Positions 11,701 through 23,700 of a stretch of DNA of 60,000 nt are shown here, piece by piece; within the stretch, counting starts at the first letter, position 1; each line of letters opens with the position of its first letter. Source of the stretch: Antedon mediterranea (lineage: Eukaryota; Echinodermata; Crinoidea; Comatulida; Antedonidae); assembly GCF_964355755.1 (NCBI RefSeq), contig NC_092673.1, positions 34,359,648-34,419,647 on the forward strand, in the 5' to 3' direction. The position numbers and the translations under genes are program-made. The notes beneath the pieces were generated by a model. It had not been told where the DNA came from. It did no database searches and saw nothing but the letters and a program-made list of their open reading frames with translations.

Positions 11701-14700
11701 ATCTCGCTCTCTTAAGTTTGGTCCATCCCAAGCTCAGTCTATGAGTATTGAGTATGGAGGTCTTGAGTGTGGAGTGGAGATTGTAGATGACATCAAAGGT
11801 GCTGTCAATCACATTAACAAATATGGAAGTGCTCATACAGATGTTATTGTTACCGAAAATGGTAAGTTTGATGAATTTATGAAGTATGTTTTCCCTGGAA
11901 AGTGGGTAGTTTCTTTGAGTACTGTTCCCCAAGCAAGCAGGTAATTTTTTCTTAAGGAAAGTCAGTATTTTAACTGGTAAGTGGGTAGTTTGGCCAATAA
12001 GCTGGTAGTTTGTCCCTCAGAACTAGATAGTTTTCCTTGGAGATGGGTAGTTTTCCCTTAGAAGTCGGTAGTTTTCCTGGGAAGCAGGTTGTTTTTTCTG
12101 GAAATCGCAAGTTGATATGTCATGATACGAAAAATACTGATGTATTCAGTTACACACTTGCTTTTGACACTAGACAGGTTGGTTGGCCAAATTATTTAAG
12201 CTGATTTGGATAAATAATGAATGTCTTGCTAAACACAATCATGCATACAATTTCAACTAAAAATTTAATTTTCAATAGTCTACATCGTCAACAAATTTTG
12301 AGTCGGTCAGACGTAATTTTTTTTGGGTAATATTTATAATCGATAAATTATCGTTGTTAGCCTACTAACTATTAGCAGTTGTCAATTGATAATTGATGAT
12401 TTTGAAATCATATTATGATTGATGGGAATGCTCCCAAGGTACAGATACTAGCAGAAACTGTACATTAACACTATGACAGACTATTAATACTGAATGTTCT
12501 ACACCAATAATTCTTTTTTTGTACAATTTTGTAATAATTAAAAAAATTTTTTTTTCGCTCTTTCACTTTTCTATATTTTAAGTCATGTATTTTAAGTGAA
12601 TAATGATGACATTTATTCTCTAAAGGAGAATTGTAATCGTTGTTTTATATTTTTTTGGAACATTTTTCTAGATATAATGGATGGTTTGAGTTGATTCTAT
12701 CACTTGTGGAAGATTAAAGATTTACAGGATTGTTTGCTAAAATGCCACTTTTTTATTGTCACCTAATATAGTTTGAATAACAATTTTGTAAAAATATTAG
12801 TTACCTTAAAATTAAAAAAAAAGTCAACCAAGCATGCTGTCTGGAAGACAATTGGTTTCTTTTTTTAATTATAAGCAAGATAATTTTTTTTATATTTTTT
12901 TTCAAAGTTTAATAACAAATTATTAAATTTACAAAATGGCCTATTTGTTTTTTTCATGTTTAGAGACAATATAAATGTTAGGGTAAACTTTACTGCAATC
13001 CATGGGTCTTGATGTTTATTTGTTTTTTAATAAAAAATTACTCTAAATTTATTAAAAAACAATTATTTTAAAGCCTTTTTTATCAGTTTATCTTAAGCGA
13101 TTTTCCTTTTAGTATGTCAATTGTTTATTAATCAATATTGATTTTTTTGTTGCAATAAAAAAAAATTTGTAGTCTTTCTCAAACAATTTTCCTTCATCAT
13201 TCATCATCTTTTTTTAAAAATAAAAATTACTCTAAATTTGAGCATTATTCAACATCTTTTGTTGCAAGAAGTAAAACTTTCTATCTGTCTTTCTCAAGCG
13301 ATTTTTGGTTAGTCATAAATTGTTTTTTGATAAAAATTACTGCAATTTTGCGTGGGCTTATACTATGTCAGTAAATGTTTAGCCATTAGCAATCTGAAAT
13401 AGGTTGACAAAGCATCAGAAAAACTCAAGATAAATGATGAATCGGTAGTTGACCTTAATGAAGATTAACTGTAGAAAGAAGCCTAGACTTAAGTTTGACA
13501 ATTACATGATTGTGGTAGGCATGATTGGGTGCTACTTTGTGCGTTTTATTGGCGTGCCTTCGAATCCCTGAAGTTATTTCGGTCAAATGAAACAGTTTTT
13601 TTTTCGCTTAAAACCCAAAACGACAGACAAATTTTGACAATAATAGGAGGTTTAACAAAAGGTTAAGAAAACAAACAAATAAATCTGAGTAATACAAGTC
13701 TTATACTGACAAAAAGAAAAAAAAAAAAAGAAGAAAATGATTTCGCTTATAAAATAACAAAATAGGCTGGGGCGGATCCAGAGGGGGGTCCACGGGGTCC
13801 GGACACCCCCCCCCCCTAAATTTTAAGGGTGCCCTTTTTTTAGAGGTTCAATATTTTATTCGTGTGACATATTTGTGTGTATATTAGTATGCACAGAGTA
13901 GGCTACACTAACCCCAAAAATAAAAACAGAAATTTATCACAAAGAGCGCGATGTTAAGTTACGGCGGCCGATCAAAGAGCATTTAGAGGTGGTGACGCGT
14001 GATGATCTCTACTTAAACTTCTAAAAATAGATCGTTTCACATACTACAGAGGGCGCATGTAAACTTTTTACGATTCAACTCCGCGTACGTTACCATGCGC
14101 GCTATGTCATTGACGCGATCATTTGTCCATTGGTAAACACATTTTTATGTATTATTATTCTGAAAATAATTGAACTGTAAACATAATTCTTTTGAGTATT
14201 TGTTTTTTTACATATCATTCCATCAGATCAACTATTTTTTATTTCCATTACATCCAACCAAACATGTAAAAAATGTAGTTAAAATATCGTACTATCTAGC
14301 GCGTACGACCATACGGGGTAGATTGTTTACTCAAAAATCATCGAACGGTCCATACACTATTCAACCTTATTTTTGTAGTTGAGCCTCTCATGACCTGGGA
14401 TTTGTTTGTCTTCCTACGCCAAGATAATATAGTTCTACAAGCCATGTGCTTTTTTCTCTGAGAAATATTTATAAGTGCCAAAAAAATGATTTTTTTCTCG
14501 ATATGAAGCCTTTATTATTCAAATCTTTTAAAGAAAAATCACACATACCATAAAGAAGGTTCATTTATTTCATTTTGGAAACAATATTTGTGAAAATTAC
14601 GTGAGTCTCAACTACAAAACCACCATTTTGTGATATGATGTCATCGTAAGCCAATCAAAGCTGAGCTTTCCCGCGATCGGCAGAGCTCATGGTTGAATGA

Positions 14701-17700
14701 TTTTGGATTCTGGCTATTTGATTGGTGGACGCGAATCACCCACAGCGGAATGTTTTCTCTCGCGCGTACCAAGAAGTCACGTGATCTCTCTGTACTGAAC
14801 GGTACTACACAAATTTAGAGCAATGAATTTGTACGAATTCCGTTAAATAAACAACTCTATATATTTTATAAACATTTAATAACATATTTTTATTTCCAAT
14901 GTTGATATATAAAAGAAATTACTATAAAACGTAATTATATGTAATTATTTTAGCGAAAAATGGCGCAATTTGTTTACAACGTTCGTGGCTAAAAACGATC
15001 ATTTTCGGCAATGTTTTAGACCCTATATTTCGAAAACTACAAGTCAGATTTTCGTAATTCTTTCTTTATTGGAATATTGAAACAAAATACCAACAGATAA
15101 TGTTTAAATTGGTTGAAAAATAACAACTTTTAATTTTGCATCGTTATCCCTGCTAATAAAGTGTCATTTCCGGCGAACAAGAAAGGTGCCATTTATCATG
15201 GATTTTGCGTGCGAGAGTGCCATTTCCGGCCATCTAAGTGTGTCCTGTAACAAAATTCGCTTCGCCACAACCCCCACCATGGGGGGGCTGTGGCTCTAAT
15301 ACTCAATATCTGATGTGCCCTTTTTATCGGCGGACCCCCCCCCCCCCTCTCAAAAATGTCTGGATCCGCCCCAGATAGGTCAATATCTTTAGAAGTGATA
15401 ATGTCTTCTGTTTCTTTTAATAGTTTTGAATAATTCATCGGAAATATTTACAACAGTATGATAAAGTATTAGAATTGTTACTTTATTCTTTTTCGGAAAC
15501 AGTTATAATAGCTGAATTTTATGTATGTTTCTAGAGACCTTTCAGAGTAAGATTAAAATAGTATTATTGATGATGTTCTATTATTGTCATAAACCTTTAG
15601 AAGCCCTGGAAAATTTTACCTTTTAAGATTATAGGTTTTAGTTTTTACATTTACAAAATGGCGGGCTTTGCAATAGGCTATTTTATTAACGGCAATCATT
15701 TCCAATCTAGAAATCTCTTCTGTTTGTTTAATGGTACCCAAAAAAAAAAAAATTAATGTTTTGTTTGATGTAACATTTACAAAACAGGAATGTGGATTTA
15801 GCAATATGGGTTTATAAGCAATCGTTTCATATCAAGCGATCTCTGATCTATCTAAAAAAAAAACTTTAGTCATCAGAAACAATACTTTCAATTGGCAAAA
15901 ATATTCCCTGCTGTTTTCTAGTCCATGTCGATCATGGTTTGCACAACACTGTCTGCCGTAAGTCTGAGGAAGACCTACTCACAATTGAGGATAAATATTA
16001 CCAAATAAATAAATATAAGTTTTATTTGTAAATAATTTTACATACTATATTTATAACGGACTTGATGAAACAGGGATTAAGTTGTTCTTTTTAATATTTA
16101 TTATTGTTATATATGAAATGAAGTGTTATCAATGTAGATATCAACTCTGTGAGTTAAAAACTTTTTCTGTTAGAAAGTTGGACACAAATGTCAGGCGTAA
16201 TAAAGTACATGCGTTAGAAATTGTAAAAATTAACAATACAATGTCCATTTGGAGAGTAGGAATGTATCGGTTTTGTAAACGTTGCATATTACATAAATCC
16301 TACCGGTATTAACAGATCGTACAAAAACTACTTCAACTAAATCTGCCTTAATAGTAAACATTAATAATCAATCAATCATTTTGTCCGTCAATCAGGCTTG
16401 TTTCAAAGTCCCATTTCTATGAGAAATTTTGAGCAGATTTAAACATCATTTAGATGTCTATCTTATTACGTATGTAATTCGAGGCAGCTTATGCTTGAAT
16501 CTTCAGTCGAATTTGAAACGATAAAATAAATTGATGCTTATAAGAAGATAAAATAACAGAGTTACTTTTATAATCTAGTGCTTGTCTCAGTCAAGATGAG
16601 ACATAGATATCAAGGAAGTCAACTACGATGAGAAACAGCATTTTACAGAGTTCTGTCAATCACAAAAGTAATGTGACAGACAATTAGGCTGATAAATTTG
16701 CACAATCTACAAACTGTAAATTTTTTTAAAGTTAATTCCATATCTGAGTTTTTCTTTGTTAATTAGGACACCCGGCCAGATAGCTTTACCATCTAAAGGT
16801 GTCTTATTAAATCTTAGGGTGCTGTTAAATCCCAGGGTGCTGTTAAATCCCAGGGTGCTGTTAAATCCCAGGGTGCTGTTAAATCCCAGGGTGCTGTTAA
16901 ATCCCAGGGTGCTGGTAAATCCCAGGGTGCTGTTAAATCCCAGGGTGCTGGTAAATCCCAGGGTGCTGTTAAATCCCAGGGTGCTGTTAAATCCCAGTGT
17001 GCTAGTGAACAGGGTGGTGTTGAATACTAAGATAATGATGTATTGTTTAAATGGTCAATATGAAAATACAAATAGGATTATTTCTGAGTAGATAATTGTA
17101 TTGAAATGTTTACTTTTTGTTCTTGTGACAAACTCATGAAACAGCATTTTATATAAAGACTTAATGCGATTAAAAAGTGACATATTCTTTTTTAATGTTA
17201 CATTTTTCAAATCTAACAGCATTACAATGACACTTGCAAGGTTAAAAGTAATCCATGTTTTTTAGTTATAGTGAAAGAATTCCCAAGGTACATTTAAGTC
17301 CTATAAATAATGAAAAAAACAAAATAAAGCCATGTGTGTATTTGATATTAAGCATTAAAAAACTTTAAAATGAAAATAAACATCTTATGTAGTCAAAAAC
17401 ACAGAGCTGAGACATTTTGTATAGAAAGTTGCCTTAAAAGTTGTACTGAGAGAACAGAAACACATGTACAGTAGTGGAAAACCATCTGTAGAGCTGCAGT
17501 GAGAGTGAACTGAGACAATTGTCGTGGAAAACCACCCTTAAAGCTGTAGTGAGAGTGAACTGAGACAAATGTAGTGGAAAACCACCCTTAAAGATGTAGT
17601 AAGAGAGAACTGAGACAATTGTAGTGGAAAACCACCCTTAAAGCTGTAGTGAGAGTGAACTGAGACAATTGTCGTGGAAAACCACCCTTAAAGCTGTAGT

Positions 17701-20700
17701 GAGAGTGAACTGAGACAAATGTAGTGGAAAACCACCCTTAAAGATGTAGTAAGAGAGAACTGAGACAATTGTAGTGGAAAACCACCCTTAAAGATGTAGT
17801 GAGAGTGAACTGAGACAATTGTAGTGGAAAACCACCCTTAAAGATGTAGTAAGAGAGAACTGAGACAATTGTAGTGGAAAACCAACCTTAAAGCTGTAGT
17901 GAGAGTGAACTGAGACAATTGTAGTGGAAAACCACCCTTAAAGATGTAGTAAGAGAGAACTGAGACAATTGTAGTGGAAAACCACCCTTAAAGCTGTAGT
18001 GAGAGTGAACTGAGACAATTGTCGTGGAAAACCACCCTTAAAGCTGTAGTGAGAGTGAACTGAGACAAATGTAGTGGAAAACCACCCTTAAAGATGTAGT
18101 AAGAGAGAACTGAGACAATTGTAGTGGAAAACCACCCTTAAAGATGTAGTGAGAGTGAACTGAGACAATTGTAGTGGAAAACCACCCTTAAAGATGTAGT
18201 AAGAGAGAACTGAGACAATTGTAGTGGAAAACCAACCTTAAAGCTGTAGTGAGAGTGAACTGAGACAATTGTAGTGGAAAACCACCCTTAAAGATGTAGT
18301 AAGAGAGAACTGAGACAATTGTAGTGGAAAACCACCCTTAAAGCTGTAGTGAAAGTGAACTGATACAACTGTAGTGGAAAACCATCCTTAAAGCTGTAGT
18401 GAGAGAGAACTGAGACAATTGTAGTGGAAAACCAACCTTAAAGCTGTAGTGAGAGTGAACTGAGACAATTGTAGTGGAAAACCACCCTTAAAGATGTAGT
18501 AAGAGAGAACTGAGACAATATTTGTGGAAAACAACCCTTAATAAAGCTGTAGTGAAAGTGAACTGATACAACTGTAGTGGAAAACCATCCTTAAAGCTGT
18601 AGTGAGAGAGAACTGAGACAATTGTAGTGGAAAACCAACCTTAAAGCTGTAGCGAGAGAGAACTGAGACAATTGTAGTGGAAAACCACCCTTAAAGCTGT
18701 ATTGAAGAGACATAGCTAGGAAAGTCATCATCAAACTGTAGGAAACTAACTGTGGTTGCTAGTAGTAAAGGTTTATATTAACTGCATAGATTAACTGCAG
18801 AGATTAACTGCAGAGATTATTTAAGAGAAATAAATACATGTATGGTTAATACTGAATTCTGGCATCTTATTATGTAAATATACCGGTATTTTAACTACTC
18901 TAAACACTTACTTTTAATTGTCACAAATGTACTTATATGTATATAATATATTCATCAATAAGAATTTAAATAAACGTGAGAAGAACTCACACAAGACAAA
19001 AAAAGAAATAAATACAAAACCAGATTGAAGAAAAACTAAAACACTGCAGATTTTCTGGCTTCATTTACTATCTCAATAAAAACTTTGACTCATCTGGTTT
19101 ATTTTTCTTTTGAATTAGTAGTTTGAAAAAAACGTATTGAAGTACGTAGTTATACGTCACCCTGGGGAATCATCATAGGTTTATCCATTAGACGCCATCA
19201 ATGAAAACGGTTAACATTCTTACATCGTTTCTTTCATTTCCACCGACTTTTACAACAATCGCAAAATGCTGGGACATTTTTAATAACCATTGTGATCAGT
19301 GTTTAAATACATTTCATAATTTAACGAGGAATTTTGTTGAATGAAAAAATATTTAATGGTTATCCCCACGGAGAAGGTAATTTATCTGTACAACTATGAT
19401 TAAAGTCATAAACTATCCGTGTCTGTTTATTATAATTGTAAATCAGAAACATGCTGGTGTATGCAATGAAGAAATTCTATTACGAATTTAAATATTTCAA
19501 AAGCTAAAGCTCTAACATATTGAAACAGAATTAATATAGGTGATGATATTCTTTAGGTTTATTTCTCTTTTCTAAAATGCAAATATTAATTAAACTGCAA
19601 TTTTTTACTAGCCAGTCTGTTCACCTTAAATTGCTGGTATGTGGGTAGATTTGGTAGTTTTTTTTTGTTATAGATTTACGAATTAGTTTCCTTTAGTTTT
19701 CCATAAGCGCCCATAATCTTTGAACATTTGCAAAAAAGAACTTTTCTTTTTTTCTTCTACTTAATTATTAATAAGTAACATAAAAAACAGTCCGGGCAAA
19801 TAACAGTACTAAAAAAAAATTCTCAATACGACAATTAAAATTCTTGAAATATAGTTAATCTAAAAGAAATATTGAAACAATTGTTGGTAGTTTTGCATAA
19901 TTTTTACTGTTCTTATTGTGCGCACATGTAGACTATGGAAAAGCAATCATGGTTTGTATTTGTCATCAAGACACATATTAGACCGACATGGTAAAATGGA
20001 CTATTGCGTGTAGTTCTAAATGTTGTCACTACATAATTGACCCAATGTAATTGTTATCAACTGTAGATGATCAGACATTGTGTTTCAATCTTGTGTCAAT
20101 GATTAAAGTTTAAAGCCTTCTTTCCACTAGTCCGATTTATTCATTCAAATTCAATGTTTTCACAGAGAAAAACAAATTGTTTTTATTATCCACTATACAA
20201 GCAAATATCTTCCATATTTATTTCAATTATGTGTCTGCTAACCTAATAAGTAACTGGTGATACCCATTTGCACAACTTAACAAAATTGTGGAGTTTCTGG
20301 TTATGACGCCCCGGTGTGTAAGAGTTTGTTAGGTGTTTGTTAGGTGTTTGTTAGGTGTTTGTTAGGTGTTTTGAAAGGAGCACTAAATGCAGTGTGATAA
20401 CTCATTTTCTGGCGCAAAATGTTTCACTCCGCAAAAAGTAGAAATTTTTCTAAAGCTCTGTCTACACGATCAATCTTTATGTGTCAAAAAAAAATGGACA
20501 TGATAATATCATATCACTACCATATTTAAGCATAGCACCACCAATGAGCACATCACATTTTTTTTACACATAAAGTTTGATAGTGTAGACATGGCTTTAG
20601 GCTATAAATGCAACTAACTAAAACAATTTGCAGCAGAACAGGATTTGGAAGTAAAATGTGAATTTTAATACGCATGTGCATAAGCTGAAACTTTCGATTT

Positions 20701-23700
20701 TGTACAAATAAATTTGCTTACTTTAGTAGAAAGCTGTGTCTTGTCATCATTATGTCCTCAAGGGCCTCCTTTGTGAGATGAGTTTACTAATACATTTAAT
20801 ACTGTTTCAATTATATTGCTATAAAGTTTCTTTTAAGTTTTTTCTGTAACCTATCATTCAAAGGTAGAGTAAAAAGCTTTCGTTTTTATTAAGTGAATTA
20901 AGTCTGTGAAGTGCCTGCAAACTCTGCTATGCAAATGATATAATAATACTTATTTAGTGCACATAAGGATCAGGCTCTGAATTTCAAGTGTTTAATGAGA
21001 AAGAAAAAACCTCTCAGGGACTAAAATATTATTTATAATAATATTATTTTTAAAGTTGTAAGCCATCCTGTGGCATTTATGTAAACACAGATGATGTTGG
21101 ATGGTACTAAAGAGATGTTTTAAGAAATTGTTATTTTAGCAATACTACTAGTACTAACTTCAGTTAAAGAGGGGCGGGGGGAGGGTTGGGGGGAGAAGAG
21201 GTACGAAATTTATTTATAGGTTTATAATTAATTCATTCATTTCGGAATCTCTGGTCCATAGAAAGTAAAAATTACATATAAATGAAATAAAATAAACAAG
21301 ACAAATTACTACTACTCATCTCAGGATGGCATTCCACCTAAAGAGCATCTTCGTCTTAACTAAGATGTTGCTTATAATCGTTGAGACTAAAACATTTTCG
21401 CTTGCATGCCTCATATTCTTAGTACTTTACTATATTTTCCCCATGGCAATTGTACCTAAGCATTCTGCCTAAGGATATAAGCCATACGCTCTGTTTATAA
21501 TATCAAACTTTATGTGACAAAAAAATGTGATGTGCCCATATATGGATATGATGATGTCATTTCACTACCATATTTGTGCATTTTACTATCACATTTGTTT
21601 ATCAAACTTGTAGTTTGATAGTGTAGACAGAGCTTTAGAATAGTCAAGTGCTATATAAATCAAATGATTGATTAATTGATTTGAAAGCATTGCTTATAAG
21701 ACGTTTAGATAATTTATTTTGTTAATATTTCATTTGGGAATTTTGCGTTCATTGCATCAAACATTTTTCATTCCATTATTGATAGAAACATCACAGCTCT
21801 CGTTTTGTTATCTATTTTAATATAATGAACGTGTGGACAAACAATCTTTGTTATTGATTAGGGGAAATTAATAGTTTATGTATAATACAATTTTTTTTTC
21901 ACAACACTATGTGTTATTAGATATAATAACAACAGTAGTTAGCCAATTTTAACCGATAACTAGAGAAATTATTATTAAATTTTCATGACAAAATCCTTGA
22001 AATATCTTAATTATATTTGACATTCAATTTTATTAGAAAATGGGGATAAATACTACAGAAGTACATAAACATTACACAAATTATGATATGGCTTTAAATT
22101 AAGGAAACCCCTGTTAAAACAAATGCACCAATTAATGAATACACACCACAAAAAAGCCTGCCTTAATCCGATTTTCCACTAGGCGAATTTGTTCGCGCGA
22201 ATCGAAGGCGTCAGCTAATATGCATGCGTAGAGAAGGATTTGGAAGACGTAAACATGAATACACATGCGTACAAGCTGGCGCGTTCGATTCGCGCGAACA
22301 AATTCGCCTAGTGGAAAATCGGCTTTATGGATTTTCCTTGACTGTTTGTGGGTCAAAACACAATGTGGTCAGTATTCACGATGGGCCAAGAACATCAATC
22401 TTAAAATCTAGTACTTTACTAATATATATAATAATACAGAATATAGGTAATATATTTTTTGTCGTTGTATAATACTCCATTACATTATAATATATATAAT
22501 ATATGGTTTATGAGAATTAAACTTTTTTTAATGATGTATTGTCCCTCAAAAACATGAAAAATGAGGATTAATTCAATGAGACTTTGAATAGATTATTTTG
22601 TAGTTTTGATAAAGTTAATCACTTCCGTAGAAAAAAACTTATAAAATGACAAAATAAATGGTTAAATTCAACCGAAAATCTATTGGCTGGCAGCCAATTT
22701 TACAGTTTTATCAGGTAAATAAATAATTTTTTTTTCAATCAAATTTTATTACTATTACTATTATGTGACATTAAAATGGCATATGCAACAACAAAAATTT
22801 AAATAATTATTTTTTCAGGGGAACAATACATTTTTAAGAATGTTAGAGAGAATAGGTTTCTTGTCAATGTGCTTTTGAATAAGTTCTCAAAGTGCGAAAT
22901 GTTGAATTCCAGATAATCATCTCCCACTTAAATATTAAAATTTTGTTAATAAGAGACTCTTTTTATTGTAAACATGACGAGTGTGTTGTCAATGAACTTT
23001 CTCGGAATTCAGTGTTTAATTAAAAACAAGCAGTTATTCCGGAGATAACTGAATCTTGTTTACTACATATTGAGTTTGTTCAACAACAGTCTGTCTTATC
23101 AAATTAATTTTAAATGAATTGCATTATATATGAAGAAATGTTTTTTTCTTTTTAAAGAATTTTAATACTTTACTTTATCCGACTTAAGTACTTTCATATT
23201 AGATATTATTGTCAGATGTATTTAACTATGAACTAACTGTACAACCTCGACATGACAAGTTAAGTTCAGTGACTGTATTTCACGACAGGCTTCGTGTAAT
23301 ACTTTGTCATCAGTAATTGTTCACGATCATTACAAGTTAAAGATCATAGTGAGTGTTGCTGTATATATCTGCCTTGATCCACATAGATTATAGGAATGTT
23401 ATTTTAGTCCATCCTGCGATTTCACACCATATAATATTTTTAAAAGTTTTTAAAAATCAAGATCAAAGGAAGTATAAATAATGAATGATTATGAGTGCAA
23501 TGGCACAAATATTAAATGAGATAAAAGATGAAAGGTTCTATTTTCCGTTAAAATACAATATATTAATTATTATACAAAATAATTAATGTTTAATAGCTGG
23601 ATGGTAAGAATATTGAATTGATTTGAAAAATAGAGCAGTCAATTTTTCATCAAATGAAATATTCTCGCCATTTAATGAATACAAAATTCATTATTTGTTT

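Noticed and set aside
11741-11944. ORF extending past P5CS exon 10
   Set aside because: Family similarity stops at the GTAAGT donor; the extension crosses a degenerate minisatellite and exon 11 restores the family sequence in phase.
15196-15438. Minus-strand ORF with [16 protein letters not shown]
   Set aside because: It is read-through of the GGGGCGGATCCAG transposon end and its G-run, not a gene.
16756-17091. 111-codon ORF with repeated VLLNPR
   Set aside because: An 18-bp minisatellite keeps the frame open automatically; it lies in an intron and has no flanking domain.
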